A DNA stretch of 64,000 bases from Taklimakanibacter sp050246735 (GTDB lineage Bacteria > Pseudomonadota > Alphaproteobacteria > Rhizobiales > Aestuariivirgaceae), in NCBI GenBank assembly GCA_050246735.1, contig JBFWVM010000012.1:62001-126000 (forward strand). The letters run 5' to 3'. Shown one piece after another: positions 24,802 to 33,367 of the stretch (within the stretch, counting starts at the first letter, position 1; the number at the start of each line of letters is the position of its first letter). Position numbers and translations under genes: made by a program. Under the pieces are notes generated by a model. The model was not told where the DNA came from, searched no databases, and saw only the letters and a program-made list of their open reading frames with translations.

Positions 24802-25197
24802 ATGAGCAGGAAGATTTACCGCCCGGCAATACGGGTGACCGACCGCCTCCATCCCGCGCTTTACCTGGCGCTCGTCGTGCTGGCTTTGTGGTTCGTGCTC
24901 TCGGCCTGGGGCTTCGCCGGCGACGAGCACACAGACTATCTGCTCGTGGTCGCGAGCGGGCTCGTCGTCATCGCCGTCGCCATACCGGCCGCTCTGTGGC
25001 GCATCTGGCGCCATCACCCGCATGAGAAGGAAGAGCCCAGCGGGTCCCTGCGCGACTGGGCGTCCTCGAGCGAGTTCCGCACCTGGCAGGACCGCGTGAA
25101 GGCCGGGAATGCGGCGGTCGAGATTCTGCTGCCGATCGCGGCGGTGGCCTTCGGCATGTCGATCTTCGCGGTCATCATCCACTACACCGCTGGCTGA
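24802..25197 (+). CDS. small inner-membrane protein of unknown function
   Basis: 131 residues; ATG at 24802 with a near-perfect AGGAGG seven bases upstream, chosen over a longer open frame. Three hydrophobic segments: LYLALVVLALWFVLSAWGF, LLVVASGLVVIAVAIPAAL, and a C-terminal AAVAFGMSIFAVIIHY, separated by a charged cytoplasmic-type loop RIWRHHPHEKEEPSG. No family recognised. It ends seven bases from the converging permease gene, leaving no room for a terminator. Confidence 0.7.
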   Translation: MSRKIYRPAIRVTDRLHPALYLALVVLALWFVLSAWGFAGDEHTDYLLVVASGLVVIAVAIPAALWRIWRHHPHEKEEPSGSLRDWASSSEFRTWQDRVKAGNAAVEILLPIAAVAFGMSIFAVIIHYTAG

Positions 25198-25203
25198 TGC
25201 TCC

Positions 25204-26895
25204 CTATTCCCCGGTCCTCGCCACGCCGGCATCGATGCTGCGCGACAGGAGGACCACCGGCACGATGCCGGCGAGCATGATGAGGAGGGCGGCGACGGAC
25301 GCATCCTCGACCGCCGCCCGCGAGGCCCGCTCGTAGACATAGGTCGAGAGCGAGTTGTAGCCGAACGGCCTGAGCAGGATGGTGGCCGAAAGCTCCTTCA
25401 CCCCGTCGATGAAGACGAGGAGGAAGGCGGTGAGGAACGCCGGCCTCAGGATCGGCAGCAGGATCTGGGTCAGGGTCTCGCGCGCCGTGCGCCCTAGCGT
25501 GCGCGCCGCCATGTCGATATGGACCGGCACCTTGTGGAAGCCCGCCTCGATGGCGCCCTCCGCCATGGCGAGGAAGCGCACGCTCAGCGCATAGACGATG
25601 CAGAGCGCCGAGCCGGTGAGAAGGAGGCCGGTCCTGATGCCGAAGGCGCCCTGCATCCACTGGTCGAGGAGGTTGTCGAAGCGCGCCAGCGGAATGAGGA
25701 TGCCGAGCGCCAGCACCGTGCCCGGAACGGCATAGCCCAGCGCCGCGAAGCGGTTGACGAGCAGCATGTTGCGGCTGCGCGTCACCCTGACGGCATAGGT
25801 GAGGAGGAAGCCCAGGCACAGGGTGGTGAAGGCGGCCGCGGCGGCGACCGCGACGCTGGTCGCGATCGCTTCCCGGAGCACCGGATCGGCGAACTGGTCG
25901 AGGCGCTTGAGTGCGAAGCCGCCGAGCACATAGGCGGGCAGGCCGAAGCCCGCGACGATCGGCATGAGGCAGGCGATGACGGCGAGGCCGGCGCGAAGGC
26001 CGGTGAGGCGGGGCGGCGCGCTCCTCCCGGCCATGCTGGTGCTGCGCCCGAGATTGAAGCGCTGCCGGCGCCTCGCCCAGCGCTCGGCCAGGATGACGCC
26101 CAGCACCACGATCAGCATGACGCAGGCGATCTGCGCCGCGCCGGAAAGGCTGCCCTGGTTGAGCCAGGTCGTATAGACCGTGGAGGTGAGCGTCCTGACG
26201 CCCAGATACTCGACGGCGCCGATGTCGTTCAGCGTCTCCATCAGCGCCAGCGTCACGCCGACGATGATCGCGGGCCGCGTCATCGGCAGGAGCACCCGGA
26301 AGAAAGCGCCGAGCGGCGAGGCGCCGAGCGTGCGCGCCACGTCGGTGGCGTTGCGGCCCTGCATCAGGAAGCCGGCGCGGGTCGTGAGATAGACGTAAGG
26401 ATAGAGGACGAAGGACAGGATCATGACGGCGCCCCACAGCGAGCGCACGTCGGGAAACCAGTAGTCGCGCGCCGAGGTGAAGCCGAAGAGGCTGCGGATC
26501 AGGGTCTGGGGCGGGCCGGTGAAGGTGAAGAACTCGGCATAGGCGTAAGCGGCGAGATAGGTCGGCACCGCCAGCGGCAGCACCAGCGCCCAGCCGAGGA
26601 GGCGCCGCCCGGGAAAGTCGTAACAGGCGGTGAGCCAGGCGGGAACGATGCCCATGGCGGCCGTGAGCAGGGCGACGCCGGCCATGACCCAGAAGGTGGT
26701 CCGCACCGCCACGGGCAGCACGTTGCGGGCGAGATGGACCCAGTCGGCGCCGCCGCCCGAGAATGCCAGCGCGACGAGGGCGAGGAGGGGGAGGAGGACC
26801 CCGAGGCTCGCCAGCAGCGCGCCACCGCGCAGCCAGCGGTGCTCGCCGCATAAAGAAAAGGGACGCGAGCGCCCCTTTTGAAGTGCCACACTCAT
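25204..26895 (-). CDS. fbpB: iron(III) ABC transporter permease, FbpB/SfuB type
   Basis: 563 residues with about twelve membrane helices in two homologous halves, each with a binding-protein-dependent permease loop (DVARTLGASPLGAFFRVLLP and MAARTLGRTARETLTQILLP, the EAA motifs that contact the ATPase). This fused double permease is typical of ferric iron importers. I take the ATG at 26895; the 63 codons upstream lie inside the fbpA-like gene region and look like shadow. It starts 13 bases after that gene. No gene for the ATPase subunit follows. Confidence 0.88.
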   Translation of the reverse strand: MSVALQKGRSRPFSLCGEHRWLRGGALLASLGVLLPLLALVALAFSGGGADWVHLARNVLPVAVRTTFWVMAGVALLTAAMGIVPAWLTACYDFPGRRLLGWALVLPLAVPTYLAAYAYAEFFTFTGPPQTLIRSLFGFTSARDYWFPDVRSLWGAVMILSFVLYPYVYLTTRAGFLMQGRNATDVARTLGASPLGAFFRVLLPMTRPAIIVGVTLALMETLNDIGAVEYLGVRTLTSTVYTTWLNQGSLSGAAQIACVMLIVVLGVILAERWARRRQRFNLGRSTSMAGRSAPPRLTGLRAGLAVIACLMPIVAGFGLPAYVLGGFALKRLDQFADPVLREAIATSVAVAAAAAFTTLCLGFLLTYAVRVTRSRNMLLVNRFAALGYAVPGTVLALGILIPLARFDNLLDQWMQGAFGIRTGLLLTGSALCIVYALSVRFLAMAEGAIEAGFHKVPVHIDMAARTLGRTARETLTQILLPILRPAFLTAFLLVFIDGVKELSATILLRPFGYNSLSTYVYERASRAAVEDASVAALLIMLAGIVPVVLLSRSIDAGVARTGE

Positions 26896-26908
26896 CGTGG
26901 GGGAGAAA

Positions 26909-27961
26909 TCAGCTGGCCGGCCCCTCGTCGAAGCCGACCTTGTCGACGAGCTCCGATGCCGTCTTGCGGTTCCTGGCGATCTCGGCGAGCGGCAGGGCGT
27001 CGGGCTTGAGCGTGCCCCAGGCCTTGACGATCTCGGAGGGCTCGACGCCGGGCTCGACCGGATATTCGAAGACCTGCTCGCCATAGATCTGCTGGCCCTT
27101 GTCGCTGGCCAGGAATTCCATGAGCTTCACGGCGTTTTCCCGGTTGGGCGAGTTCCTGGCGAGCGCCATGCCGGAGATGTTCACATGCGTGCCGCGGTCC
27201 GCTGCATTGGGGAACAGCACCTTGATGGCGGCCGCCCATTCCTTCTGCTCGGGGTTCTTCTCGTTGGTCTGCATCTGGCCGACATAATAGGTGTTGCCGA
27301 GGGCGATATCGCATTCACCGGCGAAGATCGCCTTGGCCTGCTCGCGGTCGCCGCCGTCGGGCTTGCGGGCCAGGTTGGCCTTGACGCCCTTCAGCCAGTC
27401 TTCCGTCTTCTCTGCCCCGTGATGCGCGACCATCGAGGCGATGAGGCCGATCGTATAGACATGCTGGCCGGAGCGGGTGCAGAGCCTGCCCTTCCATTTG
27501 GGGTCGGCAAGCTCCTCATAGGTGATGGCGTCCTGCTCCACCCGGTCCTTCGAGGCATAGACGACGCGGGCGCGGGTGGTGACGCCGAACCAGTTGCCCT
27601 CGGGGTCACGATATTGCGCCGGAATGTCCTTGTCGATGACCGGGCTCGCCAGCGGCTGGGTGACGCCCCTGTCCTCCGCCGCCTGGATGCGGCCGATATC
27701 GACGGTCAGGATCACGTCGGCCGGAGAATTGGCGCCTTCCGAGGCGATCTTCTCCTCGAGCCCCTTGTCCATGAAGAGCACGTTGGTCTTGATGCCGGTG
27801 TCGGCGGTGAAGGCGTCGAGCAGCGGCTTGATCAGTTCCGGCTGACGGTAGGAATAGACATTGACCGCGCCCTCGGCCAGCGCGCTCGCGGCCAGAAGGA
27901 CCGTGGCCAGCGGCGCCGCGGCGGCAATGGCGAGGGTCTTCGTGAAGGTTTTGATCGTCAT
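26909..27961 (-). CDS. fbpA: iron(III) ABC transporter periplasmic binding protein, FbpA/FutA type
   Basis: 350 residues. Signal peptide with cleavage after ASALA, then AVNVYSYRQPELIKPLLDAF, the usual start of ferric-binding proteins. The paired tyrosines in GNTYYVGQ are the Fe(III) ligands of the family; Tyr in VYSYR is another probable ligand. The second ATG (27961) is preferred because AAGGGGA lies the right distance ahead; 27967 is the alternative. Behind it follows the permease. About 115-130 bases upstream lies an Irr-box-like palindrome, which fits control by iron/haem status. Confidence 0.88.
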   Translation of the reverse strand: MTIKTFTKTLAIAAAAPLATVLLAASALAEGAVNVYSYRQPELIKPLLDAFTADTGIKTNVLFMDKGLEEKIASEGANSPADVILTVDIGRIQAAEDRGVTQPLASPVIDKDIPAQYRDPEGNWFGVTTRARVVYASKDRVEQDAITYEELADPKWKGRLCTRSGQHVYTIGLIASMVAHHGAEKTEDWLKGVKANLARKPDGGDREQAKAIFAGECDIALGNTYYVGQMQTNEKNPEQKEWAAAIKVLFPNAADRGTHVNISGMALARNSPNRENAVKLMEFLASDKGQQIYGEQVFEYPVEPGVEPSEIVKAWGTLKPDALPLAEIARNRKTASELVDKVGFDEGPAS

Positions 27962-28074
27962 GAGCATCCCCTTGAATCCGGTCGGAGTTCCATGCCGTCC
28001 CTAAATCCGACCGTGGTTGTCGGTTTTTGAGGAAAAGCCCGGGACCGTCAAGAAAAACCTTGATCCGTCAGCCA

Positions 28075-28091
28075 TTTGGAAATGTTCTAAG
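28075..28091. promoter_or_regulatory. Irr-box-like (ICE) palindrome
   Basis: TTTGGAAATGTTCTAAG. It differs at two positions from TTTAGAA-N3-TTCTAAA, the iron-control element bound by the haem-responsive regulator Irr in Hyphomicrobiales and relatives. It lies in the gap between the divergent iron-transporter operon and the mscS-type gene, 45 bases ahead of the latter. Assignment to Irr is by consensus only. Confidence 0.6.
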
Positions 28092-28135
28092 ATGGCCGCC
28101 CGAAGTCGAAGAATCAGCGGGTTGCGGGGGGAACC

Positions 28136-29449
28136 ATGACCATCGACCAGTTGGAGATCGAAGCGACGCGGGCTCTTCAAATTTTCGTGGGGTGGCTCAC
28201 GAGCCCGCAGTTCTACGCCCAGATCGGCGCCATCGTCGTCGCGGTGGCGCTTGCCCGTTTCGCCGACCGCCAGATCAAGACGAAGATGCCCTATTTCAGG
28301 AGCCCGCCCGAGGAGGGAGCGCTCCTCAAGGTCAGGCGCTGGATCTTCAGCTTCCGCGATCTCCTGTTCCCCGTCCTTTGCGTGCTGATGCTCGCCATCG
28401 CGGTTCAGGTGGTGGAAGGTGCGGTGGGCTCGTCCTGGCTCACCCGCATCGCCCAGAGCATCGCCGTCATCGCCGTCCTCTATGCCGCGATCAACCGCTT
28501 CGTCTCCCATCCCCTGATCAACGCGGCAGTGCGCTGGGTCGGCATCCCGATCGCCACGCTGCACGTCTTCGGCGTGCTGGACGATGCCGCCGCCTATCTC
28601 GATTCGGTCTCCTTCCAGGCGGGCAACATCAGGCTTTCCCTCTACTCCCTGATCAAGGCGGGGGTTGCCGGCGGGATTCTCTTCTGGCTCGGCCGCCTCT
28701 CGAACGATGCCGGCCAGAAGGTCATCCGCAAGCAGGAAAGGCTGGACCTCCCGACGCGCGAGCTGCTGGCCAAGATCTTCCAGATCGTGCTCGTCTTCCT
28801 GCTCTTCATTCTCCTCCTGCAGGTCCTGGGCCTCGATCTCACGGCGCTCACCATCTTCGGCGGCGCCCTGGGCGTCGGCCTCGGCTTCGGCCTGCAGCAG
28901 ATCGCCTCCAACTTCATCTCCGGCATGATTCTCCTGTTCGAGCGCTCGATGAAGGTCGGCGACTATGTCGAGTTCGGCGAAGGCAAGGCCGGCATCCTGA
29001 AGGAGATCAACATGCGCTCCTCGACGCTGGCGACCTTCGACGGCAAGGAGATCATGATTCCCAACGAGAAATTCATCACCTCGGAATTCGTCAACTGGAC
29101 CAAGACCGATCTGCGCCAGCGCTATGAGGTGTCGTTCTCGGTCGCCTACGACACCGATCTCCACGCCGTGCCGCCCCTGATCGAGGCGGCCGTGGCCTCG
29201 CATCCTTCCGTTCTCTCCGATCCCGAGGCACCCGACTGCGAATTGCGCGGCTTCGGCGACAACGGCGTCAATTTTTCCGTCGAATTCTGGGTCATGGGCC
29301 TCGACGACGGTCCCAACAAGTTCTCGTCGGACGTCAACTTCCTCGTCTGGGACGCCCTGAAAGGGGCGGGCATACAGATGCCGTTCCCGCAGCGCGAAGT
29401 CCGCATCATCGGCGGGGTGCCACCCCAGAGCGGCCCCGGAAACGCCTGA
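28136..29449 (+). CDS. mechanosensitive ion channel, MscS family
   Basis: 437 residues. An N-terminal extra membrane part (about four helices up to residue 210) precedes the MscS core: TM3 pore helix with GGALGVGLGFGLQQIASNFI near residue 245 and the beta-domain VGDYVEFGEGKAGILKEINM. The conserved MIPNEKFITSEFVNWTK comes next, then a C-terminal alpha/beta vestibule. Opens under membrane tension to release solutes. ATG at 28136 follows a GGGGGGAA leader. The Irr-box-like site lies just upstream, but an iron link for this gene is not established. Confidence 0.92.
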   Translation: MTIDQLEIEATRALQIFVGWLTSPQFYAQIGAIVVAVALARFADRQIKTKMPYFRSPPEEGALLKVRRWIFSFRDLLFPVLCVLMLAIAVQVVEGAVGSSWLTRIAQSIAVIAVLYAAINRFVSHPLINAAVRWVGIPIATLHVFGVLDDAAAYLDSVSFQAGNIRLSLYSLIKAGVAGGILFWLGRLSNDAGQKVIRKQERLDLPTRELLAKIFQIVLVFLLFILLLQVLGLDLTALTIFGGALGVGLGFGLQQIASNFISGMILLFERSMKVGDYVEFGEGKAGILKEINMRSSTLATFDGKEIMIPNEKFITSEFVNWTKTDLRQRYEVSFSVAYDTDLHAVPPLIEAAVASHPSVLSDPEAPDCELRGFGDNGVNFSVEFWVMGLDDGPNKFSSDVNFLVWDALKGAGIQMPFPQREVRIIGGVPPQSGPGNA

Positions 29450-29502
29450 CGCTGTTGCTTGACACCCGCGTGAGCCTGCCCTATCACCCCGCCACGCCGA
29501 AA

Positions 29503-29579
29503 GCGGGTGTAGCTCAGTTGGTTAGAGCGTCGGCCTGTCACGCCGAAGGTCGCGGGTTCGAGCCCCGTCACTCGCGCCA
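29503..29579 (+). tRNA. tRNA-Asp (GUC)
   Basis: 77 bases. Acceptor stem GCGGGTG/CACTCGC with one G-U pair, discriminator G as needed for Asp identity, encoded CCA (29577-29579). D arm TAGCTCAGTTGGTTAGAGC; anticodon loop CTGTCAC giving GTC; T arm CGGGTTCGAGCCCCG. A short hairpin AGTCCTT-TC-AAGGACT (29579-29594) follows directly and may help 3' processing. Confidence 0.96.
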
Positions 29580-29704
29580 GTCCTTTCAAGGACTTGGCGC
29601 ATAGCCGGGGCTGTAATTCCAAATTCCCCGCCGACGTTTTCCAAAAATCCGTTCCTGATACGCCCGCTGCGACCGGCGCGGCCCGGTCGGTCCCGGCGCC
29701 GCTC

Positions 29705-29893
29705 CTACTGGTCGACGTCCATCGGCTGGGGATCGCGGACGACCCCCATGGTCGTCCCGCAATGAGGGCAGGATGCACTGAACGCCTTGATCCGCATATG
29801 TGAGCCGGCGAGCTCCATATGCTCGAGCTTCGCGGTCACCACTTCCTTCTCGCACTTCGGGCATTTTCCGCTCACGGCCTTCTCCTTTTCCAT
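29705..29893 (-). CDS. small zinc-ribbon protein
   Basis: 62 residues. Two CxxC pairs, CPKC (residues 11-14) and CPHC (residues 42-45), about 28 residues apart, form a probable single zinc ribbon; the rest is charged, with no membrane segment. Such proteins may bind nucleic acid or protein, but no function can be named. It lies alone between tRNA-Asp and the nuo operon, on the opposite strand. Confidence 0.65.
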   Translation of the reverse strand: MEKEKAVSGKCPKCEKEVVTAKLEHMELAGSHMRIKAFSASCPHCGTTMGVVRDPQPMDVDQ

Positions 29894-30179
29894 CCGCAGC
29901 AGCGCTGGTCGCCCCAGTTCAAGATTCGAGAAGCTTCATTGGTTCCGGGAACGGCCGGAGGCGCGCGCGATGCCGTGAACCTGCCTGCCCGGTCGAGCAC
30001 GGGTTACGTGCGGCCCGCATTCCCCAAACCGTTGTCGGGCCATGACAAAGTGTCACAAGGATCTTTTCCCGGCGCCGGTTTTTGGAATTGGTCTAATTGG
30101 CTTGCAGTGCAGCATATGGTGCGCTACCACGACAGCGAAAAGGCCCGCTTCGCCCGCGGGAATAAGAGGCAAGAGCGAC
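29894..30179. other. upstream region of the nuo operon
   Basis: No gene. It must contain the promoter for nuoA. A perfect inverted repeat TGACA-AAG-TGTCA lies at 30043-30055, within an AT-richer stretch, and AAGAGGC sits just ahead of the nuoA ATG. I do not assign a regulator or a -35/-10 pair. Confidence 0.4.
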
Positions 30180-30545
30180 ATGCCCGAGCTGTTCAGAGAC
30201 TATCTGCCGGTCGTCATTTTCATGGCCATTGCCGCCGCGATCGCCCTGGCCCTGATGGCCTCGGCGATCATCATCGCGGTCAGGAAGCCCGACCCGGAGA
30301 AGCTGTCGGCCTACGAATGCGGCTTCAAGGCCTTCGACGACGCGCGCATGAAATTCGACGTGCGATTCTATCTCGTCTCCATTCTCTTCATCATTTTCGA
30401 TCTCGAGGTCGCCTTCCTGTTTCCCTGGGCGGTGAGCCTGGGCGACATCGGCATCCTCGGCTTCTGGTCGATGATGATCTTCCTTCTCGTCCTCACCATC
30501 GGCTTCATCTACGAATGGCGGAAAGGAGCACTCGAATGGGATTGA
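30180..30545 (+). CDS. nuoA: NADH-quinone oxidoreductase subunit A
   Basis: 121 residues, three membrane helices. Part of the membrane arm of complex I near the quinone site. The conserved loop YECGFKAFDDARMKFDVRFY is between helices 1 and 2, then FIIFDLEVAFLFPWAV. The ATG at 30180 is chosen because it has an AAGAGGC leader and gives the standard N-terminus; 46 upstream open codons are spurious. Its last ten bases overlap nuoB. Confidence 0.96.
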   Translation: MPELFRDYLPVVIFMAIAAAIALALMASAIIIAVRKPDPEKLSAYECGFKAFDDARMKFDVRFYLVSILFIIFDLEVAFLFPWAVSLGDIGILGFWSMMIFLLVLTIGFIYEWRKGALEWD

Positions 30546-31084
30546 TCGAGACTCCCAAAGCCGGCCAGGGCGGCATCCTCACGCCCGGCCAGCAGGACTA
30601 TTTCACCGGCGTCAATGCCGAGCTTGCCGACAAGGGCTTCCTCGTCACCGCCTCGGACGATCTCATCAACTGGGCCCGCACCGGCTCGCTGATGTGGATG
30701 ACCTTCGGCCTCGCCTGCTGCGCGGTCGAGATGATGCAGGTCTCCATGCCGCGCTACGACGTCGAGCGCTTCGGCTTCGCGCCGCGCGCCTCGCCCCGCC
30801 AGTCCGACGTCATGATCGTCGCCGGCACGCTCACCAACAAGATGGCCCCGGCCTTGCGCAAGGTCTACGACCAGATGCCGGAGCCCCGCTATGTCATCTC
30901 CATGGGCTCCTGCGCCAATGGCGGCGGCTACTACCACTATTCCTATTCGGTGGTGAGGGGCTGCGACCGCATCGTGCCGATCGACATCTATGTGCCGGGC
31001 TGCCCGCCCACCGCCGAGGCGCTGCTCTACGGCATCCTGCAACTGCAGAAGAAGATCCGCCGCGTCGGTACATTGGAGCGCTGA
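30536..31084 (+). CDS. nuoB: NADH-quinone oxidoreductase subunit B
   Basis: 182 residues. Peripheral-arm subunit that holds the terminal 4Fe-4S cluster N2, which passes electrons to quinone. The four ligands are visible: adjacent cysteines in GLACCAVEMMQ, one in SMGSCANGGGY and one in YVPGCPPTAEAL. It overlaps nuoA by ten bases and nuoC by one base (TGATG). Confidence 0.97.
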   Translation: MGLIETPKAGQGGILTPGQQDYFTGVNAELADKGFLVTASDDLINWARTGSLMWMTFGLACCAVEMMQVSMPRYDVERFGFAPRASPRQSDVMIVAGTLTNKMAPALRKVYDQMPEPRYVISMGSCANGGGYYHYSYSVVRGCDRIVPIDIYVPGCPPTAEALLYGILQLQKKIRRVGTLER

Positions 31085-31683
31085 TGTCGGAAAGCCTGAA
31101 GACCCTGAGCGCCCACATCGCCGGCCGGCTGGGCCCGGCCGTGCTTGCCGGCACCATCGCCTATGGCGAGCTCACCATCGAGGCCGACCCGGCGCGGATC
31201 GTCGACGTCCTGCGCTTCCTGCGCGACGACGGCGAGTGCCGCTTCGTCTGCTTCATCGACATATGCGGCGCCGACTATCCCGAGCGCGAGAAGCGCTTCG
31301 ACGTCGTCTACCATCTGCTCAGCCCCTACAGGAACCAGCGCATCCGCGTGAAGGTGAAAGCCGACGACACCGTCCCCGTCCCGAGCGTGATCGCGGTCTT
31401 CCCGGCCGCCGACTGGTATGAGCGCGAGACCTTCGATCTCTATGGCGTGCTGTTCGAAGGCCACCCAGATCTGCGCCGCATCCTCACCGACTATGGCTTC
31501 TCCGGCCATCCCCTGCGCAAGGACTTCCCGCTCACCGGCCATGTCGAGGTGCGCTATGACGACGAGCAGAAGCGCGTCGTCTACGAGCCGGTGAGGCTCG
31601 TCCAGGAATTCCGCAAGTTCGATTACCTGTCGCCCTGGGAAGGCACCGACTACATCCTGCCCGGCGACGAGAAGGCGAAATAG
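31084..31683 (+). CDS. nuoC: NADH-quinone oxidoreductase subunit C
   Basis: 199 residues. The 30-kDa subunit of the peripheral arm, a structural partner of NuoD. Family segment WYERETFDLYGVLFEGHPDL followed by RRILTDYGFSGHPLRKDFPL is present. Here C is separate from D, unlike the fused CD protein of enterobacteria. The gap of 62 bases to the next gene is the first non-overlap in the operon and marks where a foreign gene has been inserted. Confidence 0.97.
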   Translation: MSESLKTLSAHIAGRLGPAVLAGTIAYGELTIEADPARIVDVLRFLRDDGECRFVCFIDICGADYPEREKRFDVVYHLLSPYRNQRIRVKVKADDTVPVPSVIAVFPAADWYERETFDLYGVLFEGHPDLRRILTDYGFSGHPLRKDFPLTGHVEVRYDDEQKRVVYEPVRLVQEFRKFDYLSPWEGTDYILPGDEKAK

Positions 31684-31745
31684 ACAAGGCAAGGACATCC
31701 GGATTTGAATGCGAACGATTGTCAGCGAGGCCGGAAGATCGCATC

Positions 31746-32165
31746 ATGAAGGCTAGCTTGAAGCCAGGGCTGAGCCACCGCTTCGTCTATCGCGTGCCGC
31801 GCGAGAAGACGGTGCCCTTCCTTTATCCGGAGGCCGCGGATTTCCGCGCCATGCCGGAGGTTTTCGCCACCGGCTACATGGTGGGCCTCATGGAATGGGC
31901 GGCGATCGAGCTGCTGAAGCCGCATCTCGACGACGGCGAGGGCAGCCTCGGCACCCATATCGACGTGAGCCATACGGCGGCGACGCCGCCGGGCTTCGAA
32001 GTGACCGTGGACGCCGAGGTGACCGCGGTGGAAGGCAGGCGCGTCCGGTTCGACGTCAGGGCCAATGACGGGATCGACGACATCGGCAAAGGCCGGCACG
32101 AAAGAGCGATCGTGACCTGGCAGAAGTTCAATGCGCGGGTCGCGGAAAAGGCGGCGCGGCCATGA
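31746..32165 (+). CDS. FlK-like acyl-CoA thioesterase inside the nuo operon
   Basis: 139 residues, single hotdog fold. It resembles the fluoroacetyl-CoA thioesterase FlK group: YMVGLMEWAAIELLKPHL carries the catalytic-type Glu, and GTHIDVSHTAATPPGF the His on the central strand, with GRHERAIVTW at the end. The substrate cannot be inferred; most relatives are uncharacterised. It starts 62 bases after nuoC and its stop overlaps the nuoD start (ATGA), so it is made as part of the complex I transcript. It is not a known subunit of complex I. Confidence 0.8.
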   Translation: MKASLKPGLSHRFVYRVPREKTVPFLYPEAADFRAMPEVFATGYMVGLMEWAAIELLKPHLDDGEGSLGTHIDVSHTAATPPGFEVTVDAEVTAVEGRRVRFDVRANDGIDDIGKGRHERAIVTWQKFNARVAEKAARP

Positions 32166-33367
32166 CCATGACGACGACCGCCGAGGCCGACATCCGCAAC
32201 TTCACCATCAATTTCGGGCCCCAGCATCCCGCGGCCCATGGCGTGCTGCGCCTCGTCCTCGAGCTCGACGGCGAGGTGGTGACGCGCGTCGACCCGCATA
32301 TCGGCCTGCTGCACCGCGGCACCGAGAAGCTCATCGAGCACAAGACCTATCTCCAGGCCGTGCCCTATTTCGACCGGCTCGACTATGTCGCGCCGATGAA
32401 CCAGGAGCACGCCTTCGCGCTTGCCGTCGAGCGGCTCCTCGGCATCACGGTGCCGAAGCGCGGCCAGCTCATCCGCGTGCTCTATTCCGAGATCGGCCGG
32501 CTGCTCTCGCATCTCCTCAACGTCACGACCCAGGCCATGGACGTCGGCGCGCTGACGCCGCCGCTCTGGGGCTTCGAGGAGCGCGAGAAGCTCATGGTGT
32601 TCTACGAGCGCGCCTCCGGCTCGCGCATGCACGCCGCCTATGTGCGTCCGGGCGGCGTCCATCAGGACCTGCCGCTTGAGCTCATCGACGACATCTGGAC
32701 CTTCTGCGAGCATCATCCCAAGGTCATCGACGACATCGAGGTGCTCCTCACCGACAACCGCATCTTCAAGCAGCGCAACGTCGACATCGGCGTTGTCGGT
32801 CTCGATGACTGTTTCGCCTGGGGCTTCTCGGGCGTGATGGTCAGGGGCTCCGGCGCGGCCTGGGACCTGCGCAAGGCGCAGCCCTATGAATGTTACGACG
32901 AGCTCGATTTCGACATTCCCGTCGGCAAGAACGGCGACTGCTACGACCGCTACCTGATCCGGGTTGAAGAGATGCGCCAGTCCGTGCGCATCATGAAGCA
33001 GTGCATCGAGAAGCTCAACTCGCCGGAGGGCAGGACGCCCATATCGTCGACCGACGGCAAGGTGGTGCCGCCGAAGCGCGGCGAGATGAAGCGCTCGATG
33101 GAAGCGCTCATCCACCACTTCAAGCTTTACACCGAAGGCTACAAGGTGCCCGAGGGCGAGGTCTATGCGGCGGTCGAGGCGCCGAAGGGCGAGTTCGGGG
33201 TCTATCTCGTCGCCGACGGCACCAACCGGCCCTATCGCTGCAAGATCAGGGCGCCGGGCTTCGCCCATCTCCAGGCCATGGACTTCATGTGCCGCGGCCA
33301 CATGCTGGCCGATGTGAGCGCCGTCCTCGGTTCCCTCGATATCGTGTTTGGTGAGGTTGACAGATGA
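32162..33367 (+). CDS. nuoD: NADH-quinone oxidoreductase subunit D
   Basis: 401 residues. The 49-kDa subunit, forming the quinone-binding cavity with NuoB. Conserved: NFGPQHPAAHGVLRLVLELD with the quinone-site His, IGLLHRGTEKLIEHKTY, GGVHQDLP, and a complete C-terminus ending CRGHMLADVSAVLGSLDIVF with FGEVDR. Both ends are coupled: ATGA overlaps with the thioesterase gene before and nuoE after. Confidence 0.97.
   Translation: MTMTTTAEADIRNFTINFGPQHPAAHGVLRLVLELDGEVVTRVDPHIGLLHRGTEKLIEHKTYLQAVPYFDRLDYVAPMNQEHAFALAVERLLGITVPKRGQLIRVLYSEIGRLLSHLLNVTTQAMDVGALTPPLWGFEEREKLMVFYERASGSRMHAAYVRPGGVHQDLPLELIDDIWTFCEHHPKVIDDIEVLLTDNRIFKQRNVDIGVVGLDDCFAWGFSGVMVRGSGAAWDLRKAQPYECYDELDFDIPVGKNGDCYDRYLIRVEEMRQSVRIMKQCIEKLNSPEGRTPISSTDGKVVPPKRGEMKRSMEALIHHFKLYTEGYKVPEGEVYAAVEAPKGEFGVYLVADGTNRPYRCKIRAPGFAHLQAMDFMCRGHMLADVSAVLGSLDIVFGEVDR

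Noticed and set aside
29146..29778. 210-codon minus-strand frame containing LEPATFGVTGRRSNQLSYTR
   Set aside because: This is the antisense of tRNA-Asp, a well-known false gene in many annotations; it also overlaps the end of the MscS-type gene.
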